A DNA stretch of 64,000 bases from Takakia lepidozioides. Taxonomy: Eukaryota > Streptophyta > Takakiopsida > Takakiales > Takakiaceae. The notes under the pieces were generated by a model, which saw only the letters and a program-made list of their open reading frames with translations, did no database searches and had not been told where the DNA came from. Shown one piece after another: positions 33,101-46,500 of this stretch (the first letter of the stretch is position 1; each line of letters begins with the position of its first letter). The stretch spans positions 65,082,756 through 65,146,755 of the forward strand of contig CM060731.1 in NCBI GenBank assembly GCA_030704615.1, written 5' to 3'. The position numbers and the translations under genes were made by a program.

Positions 33101-36100
33101 ATGGACTCCCGTATTTGGGTAAACGTGTACTTCCATCCTGACTCTCTGAAAGCTAAACTACCCTGTGACCAAGGATTTGCGATTGTCACTAAGCAGTACT
33201 TGTGTGTGAAATTCGGGCTCCGCCCTGGAACGGTGTTTTTGGAAGAGGAGACGAAGGATGCTTATGGAAATTTTCTGGAAAGTGCCGTCATTCTGCATGC
33301 AGATTTCGGAAAGGGCAAAGAGTGGCGGCTCCCAGCTTCTGAATCCATCCGGTACAGTGCAATTGGTGAAATCGTGCCTAAAGAGTTCCCACGCTGGAAC
33401 TTGGTTGATCCTCCTTCCACAAGAGGGTCTGGCGTGCAAGATGTGAAGTCTGCCATGAAGGATGTGGGCACCTCTTCACAAGCAGAGAAGCCCAAACATG
33501 TGAAAAAGGAAATCCAGGAAAACAGGGAAACAATCGTCCACGACTTATCCAGTGACGATGAAGACTGTATGGTCCTTCCATCGTATGTTTCGAAGTCATC
33601 CGTCACTAGGATTGTTTAGAAGTCGGCAAACAATGAGCACACACCCTCCAACTCAACTTCCGTCCGCTCAGTAATCGACATATTGCGGAGGATGAAGTCA
33701 ACGGGTTCCCGCTCCAGTGACCTTCTTAGGCTTGATTACGACAAACTCCAATCCATTCTGTGGAAACTTTGCCTGATGTTGTGGATGGGAATGCTATCTA
33801 CGAGTTCCCTCCAGTGCCGACAGGCGCAGGCCCAGACGGCATGCTAGCAGGAATGAACAGGAAACATGACGGCCATCCTTGGTGCGTCACCAAAACTTCA
33901 TCGTCCAACCTGGGTGATGGAGTTCGAGTGAGATATGTATTGTGTGTTGGACATCTTAAATGTTTCTCGAGCACATGTTACCATTACACGAGCAAAGGCA
34001 CCCGGAATGAGACTGAATGGATTGGCAATTCGTCGACCCCATTTTGGCCTCAAGGTAGAGTTCCTGCAAGGACGTTCAAGTGTGCCCATTGCAACGCAGC
34101 CCCTATGTGTATGGCAGTGTGCAACGCCAAGCAGTACTACGTCGGGACCGTCGGCCCAGCGTGCACCAGAGCATGCATTCACACCGGAAAGCATGACCAC
34201 CCCGTCGCCAAAGGCAATTGCAGAGTCGCTTTTCAACAAACCCACGATATTATCAAGGAGGAGGTGAGGTTCAGGCCGGGAGCAAAACCAAAGCAGATAC
34301 AGCTCGCATCCGCACATAGAATTGCAATTGGCAGAATAATGTCGGAGGATGGAAGCACAAGAGAGAAGCTGGGCGAGGGGGACATGAAGGAGCCGCTGGA
34401 AGCTGTCTCCCATGTGTGCAGCCCCAATGTCAGGAACCACATTGTCGGCTGCAAGAAACGAATCGGAAGAGGATCAGACATGCACTCCATCTTGGAAGTG
34501 AAGCGCACATGCGGCTACGACTTCATCCAGGGCAGCTTCTTTCCTGGTCAAGGCTCAGAGACGGACATGTGCTTCATATTTAAGATGTCAACGTGCGGAC
34601 CGGGGAGCGGTGTTGATTTGGTGAAGCGGATGACCAGTGGAGACCTCTCAAATCGCTGGGTCATGTTCGACCACATTAGACGAATTACCAACCACGATTG
34701 GGTGACAATGGGGGCATATGTATACGACCCACATTGCAGAAAGTTGATGACCATTGCTATCTGCGAAATGAAAGGAGAAGACACAGATTCGGAGTTGCAT
34801 ATGTGGTGCGGAATTAATGAGCAAATGGCGAGAGCGAAGTTGCCCCCTCCCGATTTTAGGGGCTTCATGGCTGACAATGCCTAGGCGAACTGGGCTGCAG
34901 TGAGGAGGGTATATGGGAACGACCCAAAGACTCCAATGGAAGGTAAGGAGAGATCTTGTGGGTTCCACTTCATGCAGAGTTTGACGCAAAACACGAAAAG
35001 GTTCGTGGCGTCACACCACCGGCATGATCATATCAGTATGTGCCTTGCGTGGAAAAATGCGAATTCCATCGACGAGGCGGAGACCGAGTTTGCAACCATA
35101 CGCGCCTGGTGGGTGTCTTCAGGGGCAGTGGATGTGAAAGATCAGCCAGACTTGCAAACGTGGCTTGCGTGGTGGCACTATAGATTCCGCCAGTTTGGAG
35201 ACTACATGCGACAGGTAACACATTTCTGTACTTGACAATTGTTCTGTTTTGTGCTTGGACATTCTCCACAATGAGTGACATTTCTAATTTCCTTCAACAG
35301 GACATGAGCTTGGAGGATGACACGGATATGCCGACGATGAACATGGCCGAATCGGTGCACTCTTCCTGGCGTGCTTCCTCTGCGGCACATCTCGTTGACA
35401 TGTTGACAGCAACAACAGAAGATATTGTGAGGGCCATCATGCAACAATCTCGTTACTACTAGTTTCTGGGAGGAAAGCAATGGGGTATCGGACCAGACAG
35501 GCAGGAGATGCTGATGAGGGCGGCGCATCGTTCGACCGATCCCAAAAAATGGACTGCTGCATTGCGGGAAACAATAAGGTCAACGTCGTTACACAGTCGG
35601 GGGAACTGCCTGGAGGGCGATGTCCGCAGCCGGCTGGTGAAGAGAAGAATTGAGGTCATGCCCGGAGGCGACAGGGATTCATGGAGATCAGATATGAACA
35701 TCCGCACTCAACCTTGGGGCGCAACGATGTTGCATCCCACACGTCCTCCCAGCAGGACTCGTACCCCCTCTCCTGCAGCATCCATGGAATCGCTGCTAGA
35801 CTCGGGACAGCATGCCGAGGATGAGCATGCTGCTCCTATTATCGTTACCCAATACAGCATTCCAATCGTAGAGCGAGATGTGTCGGCCTCGCAGTGGAGA
35901 ATTGCACGGACCCGTCTGTCATTTCGTGGCAAATGTTGTGCTATTCGTGTCGACACCAACCAGAGATGCAATGAGATGATTCGGAGGAGCCCGCAAGGCG
36001 GGGTGCTTGCCCCTTGCTTCACAGGGAGATTTGTGTGCGCAAAGTTTGTGGAGGCCACACTGACAGAGTTTTGGTTCTGCAGGCACGACATCATGTCGTG

Positions 36101-36652
36101 TGTGTTCGGCAAGCCCAAGTATGGTGTACAAGGCATGCCTGAACCACCAGCAGTCTGGCTTGTGGCAACTGGTACAGATCTTACCCTAGAGGAGGCAGAC
36201 GCTCTAGGAAGTGCAGGGTTTTGACTGGTGGAGAGGACAGACGTTCCACGAAATCCAATTCCCAGTCGTCATCCTCCTCCCACGAGAAGCTCTTCGCCCC
36301 GCATACCGGTGGGTGACCCCGCAGCTTGGCCCACCCATCGGCGGGGGAAACTGAAAAGACGGCGGCCACCAACAAAGGCAAACGACACCAGGATGGCCAA
36401 CGCTCTTGCAATGCCCTGCATAGTGCAAGGTTGCAGGGATGTTCCTCACCCCGGGTTGGGGCGCATATTTCAATTGTCAACAGCCGGGTCTGCTGCGCGC
36501 AGTGTTGTGTATGCAATCACGGTTTCTCAGTACCCAACTTGCAAATGTGAGGACTTCTTTGTTATGGAATCGAAGAATGCAACATACGTCCCATGCAAAC
36601 ACCTTTATTACATCTTTTTTGAAGCGCATGAGTTGCATATCCGCAGTGGACG
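33101..36652 (+). pseudogene. MULE-type transposase, copy 2, with its N-terminal region; 3' end cut by chromovirus B
   Basis: 33101-33619 encodes an N-terminal part (MDSRIWVNVYFHPDSLK, an acidic/Ser stretch SSDDEDC) of no known family. It runs on past a TAG (33617) and a frame change near 33755 into the same transposase as copy 1 (33760 onward). The GCM/WRKY-like fingers, the MULE core (MFDHIRR, MADNA, CGFH), an 86-bp intron 35215-35300 and the SWIM finger with all ligands (CKC...CKH) are present. Additional breaks are TAG 34882-34884 (shared with copy 1), TAG 35459-35461 and TGA 36222-36224. Each replaces CAG or CGA kept in another copy. The gene is interrupted at codon DV by the chromovirus LTR at 36653. 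Divergent from the ParB/methyltransferase-like gene across the palindrome array. Confidence 0.75.
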
Positions 36653-37379
36653 TGTCGCGCACCTCACTTCGGTAAACTCCCCTTCAAGTCATAGTTACTC
36701 GCTTTGATGCGCGCGCCTGACTCCCAACCTGGCCGCCGGGCCAACTTGGAGCCTCGGCTGCTCACCGGGACATAACGGTCCCCCCTTCGCTTCCCTCTAA
36801 AACCCTCCACCTAATTGGGACTAGGAGAATTCCCTTTGGTAGATGGCAGTCCAGAACAGCTCCCCACTCTTTGGTCGCTTTCCGGCTCGCTCGCTTACTC
36901 ACTAGTTTTTGGTCACCAACGGGCTTGCACAGTTCTCGGGGTTACTACTCCCTATATATACTTCTGTAGCTGTCCGCGGGGGTTCCACAACCAGCCATGC
37001 CATTTTATGGCGAACCACCACGAAAACCCTCGACTCCCGGTGATGAGTCGCGGTGAGTCTTGGCCCGCTCACCACGGCCCCTATGGACCGTGATGAGTCC
37101 CAAACTCCCCACGACTCCCACCACGAGGTCTCCGCCCCCATGGTGAGTCCTATGCCACCCCCACTAAGTCCCGCTAAGCTACCACCACCCCTTGTGGAGC
37201 CACCCCCACCGCAACCCGGTGTGCGGGGCTTCCACCTAGTGAGCGCCTCCGCTTCCCTGAGTGCCTTGGGCACTCAAGGGTGCTTCAGCCCCCCATACCT
37301 ATCGCTGCCGCTGCCCCCACCACAGGGGCAGCCCCTCATGTGTCCCGACCCCCTGCCCTCAAGGCAAAGGGCCGCGACA
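36653..37379 (-). repeat. 3' LTR of chromovirus B
   Basis: 727 bp, ends TGTCGCGC / CCGCGACA, matching the element A LTRs. The 906 bp inward of it (37380-38285) is the 3' untranslated region, no gene. Confidence 0.85.
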
Positions 37380-38285
37380 CACACCCCTACCAACAGGGAG
37401 TCGATGTCCTCTTCGACTTGTCCATTTTGTAGAAACGAACATCCAAGTTGTGGCGTCCCACATCAAGGAGTTTGTTTCCGCACCATGGCGTCCCATGGCA
37501 AAGAACCAAACCCCACACTTGACTCTACTCTCCACTAGCTAGTTCGGCCGACTTCCTCCAAGTCCCGGCCAAGGGTGGAGCCTCTCCAGCTCCTCCCAAT
37601 GCACTCTTCTTGGCCTACTTCAAGGCCAAGGAACGATCCTCCCCGAGGATCGAATCGCCTTACTGCAACAACATTGCTTGCGATCGCTCATGATGCCGCT
37701 TTTGGCATCACCTTGAGCAAGGGTTCACCTGGAACCCTCTTTGACTAGGAAGATAACCTTGAACCAACCGTGCGCCCCAATCACTACAATTGGGTCCGCC
37801 TTGGAATGCTGGCCTGAGGTACGGGAACACGCCGAAGCCGCACTACGACTTCGTCCCGAGGCTACACGATTATAGTACGTAAACGGAAGCACGTAGCTTC
37901 CGCGTTAGCCCGCACTACAAGGCAACCCCCTCGGTAGCGCAGTTATAGTACGCGCACGCGCCAGGTGCGCACTAGCACGTGAACTCCCAAAGAAGTCGCA
38001 AGTTTCCTTGCCCCTTGGATGGGGGTCACCCGATTTTGGCACTACGCAAACACACGATTAACCCAATTTACCTCTCCCACTTTTATAAGCTAGCATGCAT
38101 TCTACACACTAGCCAACCACACCATGCATCACCATTCCCAACACAATAGGACGCACAATATTTGGAACCCATTTCCTATATAACAAATTTTTGTACAATA
38201 CAAGTTTTTGCAATCGGATTCCTGAGCTAGCTAAACCGGGCTAAGCATGCATTTCCTCCCCCACGCTCCAAGGTTGATGTCCCCA

Positions 38286-41200
38286 TCAACGCTTCTTCCG
38301 CTTTTGAGGTCGCCCTTCGAAAGCTGCAACCGCCTCGAATGCGTTTCCCATTTCTGAGGCGCGCACCCAAGATGCCTCCACATGATGATAGCCCTTCCAT
38401 TTGACGAGATACTCCGTTTCTCGGTTCCTGAACCTCCTCGACTTAAGTATTGCCTCCACCTTGTACTCAGGTTCATTTTCATGATCCAACAGCATAGGTG
38501 GCGGACGCAACACTTGATGCCGATTCGGACGTGCTTCATCTTTGAAGTAAGGCTTCAAAAGGGAGACATGCAATACTGGGTGCACCTCGCTGTTTGTCGG
38601 CAGCTCCAATTCATACACATCCTCATTCATAACCTTCCGAATGCGAAAGGGTCCCGCATATGGAGGTACGAACTTCAGACTCACTTCCGGAGGTAGTCGG
38701 AAATTCTTGATGTTCAACCAGACCTCTGTGCCTGCCTCAAACTTCACTTCCCTCCGCTTCCGATTCGCCTGCCTTTCATACCGTTTCCTAGCTTTGGCAA
38801 TGTTGTACTTTGCGAGCTTCAACAAACGCTCGCGTTCTTCAAGTACCGCCGCTACTGCCGGTTCCTCAACGTCCTGGGCGGCCCAACTTGTCGGCACCAG
38901 AGGTGCTTTTCCATAGACCAACACGAAAGGGGAAACTCCCGTTGCGGAGTGTTCTGTGTTATTATAACAGAACTCTGCCGCGTCTAAGTGTTCCATCCAG
39001 TCTGATTGGTCTGCCGACACGTAATTCCGCAAGAATTGCTTCACTACGGAATTCACTCTTTCCGTTTGGCCGTCCGTCATAGGTCGGAAGGCGGTGCTCA
39101 TCTTCAGCCTCGTCCCCATCTTCTTCCAAAGTGCTCTCCAGAATTTACTCGTAAACTTTGGATCGCGGTCCGAGACAATATCCTTCGGGACTCCATGATG
39201 CTTTAAGACGTGGGCGAAGTAAAGTCGCCCTGTCTCCTGCGCCGTTGCCGTCTCCTTGGTGGGGATGAAATGGCCCATTTTACTGAACCTATCTACCACC
39301 ACCATGATTGCATCGAATCCTTTTGACAGCGGCATAGCAGTCATGAAATCCATCGAGACGCTTTCCCAAGTCCCCTCTGGAATCGGCAAGGGTTGTAACA
39401 GCCCCGCTTGCTTTTTGTACTCGCTTCGGTTTTGTTGGCATGTGGTGCATGTCTTGACATACTCCTCTACCTCCTCCCTCAGTTTGGGCCAGAAATACTC
39501 TTTCTTCAAGAGTGCCGCAGTGCGGTTGGCTCCGCCGTGGCCCGCAAGCGGGCTATCATGGCATTCTCTCAAGAGACTATCCTGATCCCTCCCTTCGGCA
39601 CGTAGAGACGCTTTTGCTTATACCGGAGCAGTCCATTTTGCAAGTGGAACTGCGATTTAACCCCCATCCTCAAGTCCTGCATCACGGACTTTGCCAGCTC
39701 ATCCTTTCGGCAAGCCTTCCGGATCTTCCTTTGGAGTGCCGTCTCGCCCTTGTACACCAACAAGAGCTGCTGCTTTCTACTTAAAGCATCGGCCACCACA
39801 TTGTCCCGTCCCGGTTTGTACTGGATATCCACGTCGAACACTGCCAAAGTATCTTGCCACCTAAGTTGTTTTGGGGACAACTTGGGCTGCGTGGCAAAAT
39901 ACTTCACCGTGACATTGTCCGTGAACACCTTCACTGGGTTGGAACCAACATAGTGGCGCCAGAGCTCAAGGCAATGCACCACCACCTTCATCTCTTTTTC
40001 GTGCGTCGGCCACCGTCGCTCCACTTCATTCAGTTTCTTACTTTCGTAAGCCACTGGACGTCCATCTTGCATAAATACACCCCCAATCGCGAAGTCCGAT
40101 GCATCTGTATGAATCTCAAACGGACGATCGAACTCCGGGATTTTCAAGACTGGAGCTTCCGTCATCCGCTGCTTCAATTCAGCAAAAGCTTGGCCACAAA
40201 ATGTGTTCCATACCCAGACTTTGGATTTACACAGAAGGTCCGACAGCGGCCCCGCGATCTTGGCGAAATTTCTCACATACTTCCGGTAATAGGAGGCGAG
40301 TCCTAGGAAGGATCGCACTCCCGGGACCGAAGTCGGAGGCTCCCAGTCCAAGATCGCCCTCACCTTTTTGTCATCCATTTTGATCCCATCCTGTGTAATC
40401 ACATGCCCCAAGAACTCCACTTTCGTGACCCCGAATTCGCACTTTGAAGCTTTGGCATACAGCTTCCCTTCCCGCAATTTTTGGAACACCCTTTTGAGGT
40501 GCTCCAGGTGCTCCTCCTTTGTTTTCGAGTACACCAAGATGTCGTCGATGTACACGATCACAAAGTCATCCAACCACTCCTGGAAAAGGCTGTTCATCAG
40601 CGTGCTAAATGTTGCTGGTGCATTGGTGAGCCCAAAAGGCATCACCAAGAACTCATATGAACCATACCTTGTCCTGCACACGGTCTTCTCCTCATCTCCT
40701 TCCGCCACCCGAATTTGGTGATAGCCGGAGCGCAAGTCGATCCGGCTTAAATACTTCGCTCCTGCCAACCGATCGCAACGTCCCATCCTTCTTGTCTGCA
40801 AATAGCACCGGGGCTCCGTAAGGTGACTTACTCGGCCGGATGTACCTCTTTGACAGTAGATCCTTGAGCTGAGTCTTCAGCTCGACCAACTCTCTATGGC
40901 TCAACCGGTAGGGCGCCTTGGCAGGCGGTTCCGATCCCGGTATCACCTCAATCTTGTGGTCAACTCCTCTTCGCGGTGGCAAGCCGCTTGGCAAATCCTC
41001 CGGCATCACATCCTGGTATTTCTCCAAAATCCCCTTGATCCAATCTGGGCTTGGCTCCCCATCGCCTTCTCCCTTCACTTCTCTAATGTAAAGCAAAAAC
41101 TGGGGTTCGTGTGCCTCCTCCACGGCCCACTCCCTTGCTGACAGAAGGTTTATTCGCCCTCCCACGGATTTGGGCGTTTCTGACACTCGTAAGACCTCGC

Positions 41201-41357
41201 CACCATTCCCACATGGCAGCGTGACTACTCTCTTGCGGCCATCTATAACCGCTCTGGATTTGCTCAAAAAGGTCATCCCCAAAATGAGATCTACTCCATC
41301 GATCTCGCAGATGGTGAAGTTCTCACGTCCCTCCCAACTCCCCAGTTGCAGAGGAAC
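38286..41357 (-). pseudogene. pol of chromovirus B (protease end, RT, RNase H, integrase, chromodomain)
   Basis: Reads through [25 protein letters not shown]-type RT motifs with YIDDILVYS, RNase [14 protein letters not shown], integrase HHCC (HDSPLAGHGG...CTTCQQ) and core D/D/E including TDGQTERVNSV. It ends in a chromodomain, YLVKWKGYHHVEASWVRASE, which targets integration to modified chromatin. Damage: an ~84-bp deletion near 40780 removes the RT segment with [10 protein letters not shown]...RYPLP, and a 1-bp loss near 39580 shifts the frame between RNase H and integrase. Confidence 0.85.
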
Positions 41358-43561
41358 TGTAGTGTGAAAAGAAGGGGCGTGGATCCCCTTCTGTATAATT
41401 CCAATTGTGCTCCCCTCCATTTGTTTGCGGAGTAAGAGGAAAGAAGCGTTCTTTCTAATCTGTCCAACTGTCGTCACTTGGCTGTGGGTTTCCCTCAGCT
41501 CCTCCGTGATCAGAGTTCAATGCAATCCTCATCCACGCCGCAGCGGAAGGGAAGACATAGATGAGGATGTCAATTTGTTGTTCTCTCTTGGTTCTACCTT
41601 TCACCCAACATCCCCTATCAGCAGGTACAGCACCAGCTAGGCTGGTGCGATGTATTCAGTGATGCAAATCAGCCCAATGGCAGCGGTAAACACGATCCTT
41701 TATGTGGAGCCCACTTGAGCAGTGACAGGTCGGAAATCCCCTTTTTGTAGTGTTGACACAGGTTTAGGAGGAGGCAGCTCAGATCTTCATGGTCTGCAGG
41801 GGCACTGGTTTCTTTCAGGTTTTCTTCATCTCATCTCCCCAAATTGGGCAAACCCCCCACCCAACAGCCCCTTAGAATCTGCAGCTCTCTCTCCTTGCCC
41901 AAATCCCATTTTTCACTCTCTCTCTCTCTCTCTCTCTTTCTTTTCCCTTTTTGTCTGTTTCACTATCTGGTTTATGTCCCCAGGTTCCCCACTATTTCAC
42001 AGCAGCAGATCTGTCATGTAATGTGAATGCACACGCTGCTAGGCATCCAGTGCGGCCAGCCTTGAAGTCATCCTCGGTCTCTCAAGACACAACCATCCCA
42101 TCCATTTGTCTCTCTCTCTTTTTCTCTCTCTTGTCCCCCCTTTCAATGACCCATCGCTCAAACAGCTCTCATCCTTTTTCTTTGTCAGACTTCAACCCAA
42201 ATACCCCAACATCCCTCTTTTCCCTTCAACTGTGGAACGCAGTTGTTCAGATCCTGATCCCATAGTGAAATCACCTTATCCTTTCCATGTTTTTTTGCAA
42301 CTCCAGCTAACTATCATTGATCTCTCCAAACAAACAAGAAAGATCTACATTGGTTCCAGGTTATCACTACACACGGCAGCATGGTGTCCAGGTTTATGAT
42401 ACTGAATCAAATGCAAGAATGAAGACAACAGTGACCATTCTGAATTCAGTGACGAGCAGGCTCTCTCTTTCTCTCTCTCTTCACTTATTTCTCTCACTGT
42501 CATCACAGCATCAGGTGCATCCATCCTTTCCACGTTCTGGTCTGAAGTCCAGAGTCTCCATTCCCATTTCAAAAACTTTTTCTTGTCACATCTCTACCTT
42601 CTTTCTTCTGCCAAGATGGCAGTCCTAAATCTACCAAAGCAAGTTCTAAGTCCTAACCAAAAGAAGCCACTGTTCATCGACTTATCTGTTTTTATCCACT
42701 AGTGAAGCGGCGGGTCTGCCTGTCAAGGTGGCACCTTGCCATCGCCCGTCAGCAGCCACTTCAACCCTTTCTCTTTGTCTTGATTCCAGACCTTATGACG
42801 CCATGATGGCTCCCCTTCTTCACTTGGACCATCCTGTGGCCTGTCAACCAGATTACACTATGCAATTCTTCCTCTCGAATTGGCCTGGTCCTATAACAAG
42901 GAGACACAAAGCAGCTAGAAGCTTAATGACAGAGAACCTGAGATACCATGTAGCCAGAACTCCACATGCTTTACCTTCCCCCCCATTGATTGTGCCCAGA
43001 CCCTCTTTCCTGTGCTTTCAGCAGCTGGCCTTTTCCTTGCTTGCTCATCTGCCCATAACTATCATCTTCAAGGCACTGGCGGCAGTGGTGGTGCGCCGCT
43101 TTCCTTAGATGCTTCTATCTCTTGGAATTGATCATTACTACGAGAGAGGCGGCACCGCTTCTTTCTACACAGAATACCAAGCAGAGGCCTCTTAATGCCG
43201 CTTCCTAAGCCAAGCAAGATCCCACCGCGCAGGTACACCTCCTAACACAGGCTGCCCTGCCGACACCACTGCTTGCAACAGCCGCTACGATCCATCCGTC
43301 ATCTTCCTCTTCGTTTTTCTCAACCCGTGATCTTTTAGGTCAAGAACCAGTGATGAAAACGTTCATCGCATGGATGAAAATGTGTACCGTCATGACTTAG
43401 CCATTTTCTCCTGGCAAAGCATAAGTTGAGTGTGCTCATGAAATTACCTATATGAAGGGATACATCCTTTCTGCAGTTTGGGATGACGGGCACTCCGTCA
43501 TAGTGATGTAGGTCGTAATGGTATACATATGTAATGTTCTGTTCCCTGCATTCACACTACA
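41358..43561 (-). repeat. 3' LTR of the second LTR element (~2.2 kb)
   Basis: Inverted ends TGTAGTGTG (41358) and CACACTACA (to 43561). Pyrimidine-rich with CT repeats on the plus strand near 41915. The short ORFs inside have no family features. The internal sequence next to it holds AAAAAGGGAGA, a likely polypurine tract. A diverged relative is at 59327-61100. Confidence 0.75.
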
Positions 43562-43581
43562 TATGTAGTGTGTCTCCCTTT

Positions 43582-46500
43582 TTAAGTGTCAGGGTCCTCA
43601 CTGACCACCTTCACTGGCTGATCACACACTGGTGGTAAGAAGGGTTTCAAGTCCCTCCTACTTCTTGTCCATTCCTTGTTTGCCCCATCTCTTAGCCTGC
43701 ATCTGCGTGCAGCTTCCCCTATCCTTGTGGTGTTTCCTGCATCTTTGTACCCCAAAAAGTCATAAGGTCCCTCCCATGGAGATGTCATGGAAGATCTCTT
43801 TCCAGGCCTCAACATCATAACCTTGCTGTTTTCCATCAACTTGCAGTAGGTATGCCCAGTTTGATGCCTCCTTTCATAATCCCTTGCCTGCTGCCGCTGC
43901 CCTTTCTTCACCCTTTTTCGCAGCTTTGCCTTCATCTGTGTGAGAAGCTGGATTTTCTGCTGCATCATAAGTGTGACCTCTGCTACAGATCCATCAGAAT
44001 TTACTGGTGTTGTAAGAAAATGCAACCTGTTGTCAATTCCCAGCCTTGGAATTCTACCAGTAAGTACCTGAAAAGGTGAGAATCCAGTGGAAGCATGGAC
44101 ACCCATTCTGTAACCAAACAGGGCCTTATAGAGATTCTGATCCCATTCAGTGTCGTTTCCAACTCCTAGGGTGGTGATGCTCTGTTTGAGAGACTTAATG
44201 ACCCTTTCCACCATACCGTTACACTGAGGCCAGTAGGGGGCGCTATGCTCCCTCTTTATACCGTATTCGTGGCATGTAATTTCAAACTCACCTCCCCACT
44301 CTGTGCCATTGTCAGTGAGCAATGTATGTGGACAGCTATACCTGTCAATTACTTCTTCCTCAAGAAAGCGGGCAGCAAGGGCTGCTGTATGATCTGCCAC
44401 TGGTGCAGCTTCTATCCATTTTGAGAAGTGATCGATTGCCACAAAAAAATACTGATTGCCCCTGCTGGTTATAGGTAATGGTCCTGCCGTGTCAATTGCA
44501 ACTCTGAAAAACAGATCTACTACTGGAATGCTGTGAAGTTTTGAGCTACCTGAGCGCAACACTCCGTTCTGTTTGGCCATCTGACATTTACCACAGCCCT
44601 TGAGAACTTTCCTGATGAGTTTTGTTCTATCATGCCAGAAATAACGTCGGCATATCTCCTCTTGAGTTCTTCTGACTCCAAAGTGGCCAGTGGCTTCATG
44701 TACTTCAGTGATTATAGCCCCTCTGTCAGTTCTTGGTGGAACTACCCTTCCATCAAAGTAGACCTCACCTTTGAGATAGGAGTACTGCCTTGCCCGCCTC
44801 TTGGCTCTCGTGCTCTCCTCTTTTGTCAGGTAGTCATTGACTTCTCCAAAACATAAGAGGTGCATGACTTCCACATCATCAAGCACATCAGGTTGCCTTT
44901 CCTCCTTAACAGCTGCTGTATGCTGGTCAGAGCTGATGAGAGAGCTTTTCCCCCATCTTTCAGCCTCACGTAATAATGACATCTGAGTAGCTTTGGTGGG
45001 TGCGGTCCATGGTACCCAGTCCCCTTCATCAATCTTGTTGCAAGAAGAAGTGTCTGGTTCTGAACCACTTGTTCCATTACTGTCTGAAGAACAAAACGTT
45101 TTAGTGGAACACTCACCCCCCATGTTTTCCTTGGCTGGGCATTCTGATGAGGAAGTCACCCGCGTTCTTCTTGTAGTTGGAGTGCTTGTCAAGTCTTGAA
45201 GGAATGGTGTCTCCCGCAAGCTTCCCTTTTCATTGTTCGACCTCTCTTCCACAAGTTCACAGGCTGGATGTACCTCGCTCAGCTCCTTATCACGAGCACG
45301 AGATCCTCGGGTAATCACATGGATGGTGGGACAAGAGGGCATCAGATGCTCCCCTTCCTCGTTGCTGATTGCAGTAGCCTCTTTCCTTCCTGCACCCTTA
45401 TCCTTCCAAATACCCTCCCTTACCAGATTGACAGAGCGTGATTGATCAATACCCTTTCCTTGTTTTTTTGTAGCAAAAGTCTGTGCAGCAAAAGTCACCC
45501 TCTTTCCTTCTCCATCTGGCATTATGCCTGGTTTCAGTTCTCCCTTCAATATGCCATGATCCTTGGTCAACATTCTACCTGTGGAAGGTCTTACTATGCC
45601 CGGAACGAACTCAAATGAAAAGTCACCAAGTAAGTCTATGCCTATGTGGTGCTCTGAGTACAGCCACCAATATGGATCTAGATCTGTTTCCAAAGAAAAA
45701 TGACTTCCCAACAGTATTTTCTTGAAGTGCCAAAGGCCCCATACACATGCATAGTACTCTTCTCTTTTGCAAATCATCTCCCCTTTTTCACTGCTATACC
45801 CTACTTGCCTATGAGCTTCTTCTCTCAACTCCTCCTTACCCTCCTTAAATTGAAATAACGAAGCATTGATGGCACCCCTATCCCAAGCTAGCTTAAGAAG
45901 ATAGGCTCCATCCCTCTTTCTCCCTTCTCTTTTCTGACTGTATAGAGAAGTAGAGTATACCTCGATTTCCTCGGTTTCCTCAGCTGGTCCCACTGGATAC
46001 CTGCTTAGTGCATCTACGTTAGCATGCCTAGCACCTGCTCTGTGAACAATTTTAAACTCAAAATCTTGTAACATCATGATCCATCTACCCCTGCGTCCAT
46101 ATGCGTCACTTACTGTTGCCAACCACTCCAGAGGTTTGTGATCAGTCCTGATTACAAAAGGGGTTCCATACAGGTACTGCCGAAAGTGTAATACTCCCCA
46201 CACCAGGGCATAGCATTCACCTTCCATAGGGTGATATTTGCGCTGAGCATCAGATAGTACCTTACTAGCGTATGCAATGACCCTCTCCTTTTTATACTCC
46301 TTTTGTGACAAGACTGCTCCTACTCCTTTGATGGACCAGTCAACATCTAAGACGAACGGTCTTGAGAAATCTGGTCTTGCCAGGATGGGAGCAGTTACCA
46401 ACTTCACCTGTAAGGCAGAAAAGGCGTTTTGTGCCTCTGCACTCCAGATAAACTTCACATCCTTCTTGGTTAGAGTGAACAAGGGTACTGCCACTCCAGC

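Larger units (their letters stand above)
36653..41357 (-). mobile_element. Ty3/gypsy chromovirus, element B (3' LTR through protease), interrupted
   Basis: Same family as element A, reverse orientation, inserted in the transposase gene (the 5 bp before the LTR are GGACG). It contains the 3' LTR, 3' UTR and pol, and stops at 41357 within the protease/RT spacer where a second LTR element begins. The gag, 5' LTR and second target duplication should lie beyond that insertion and are hidden by, or lost in, the N gap. Confidence 0.85.

Noticed and set aside
41722-43108. Ser/Leu/Pro-rich frames inside the second element's LTR
   Set aside because: Low-complexity CT-rich LTR DNA; not conserved in the diverged LTR at 59.3-61.1 kb.
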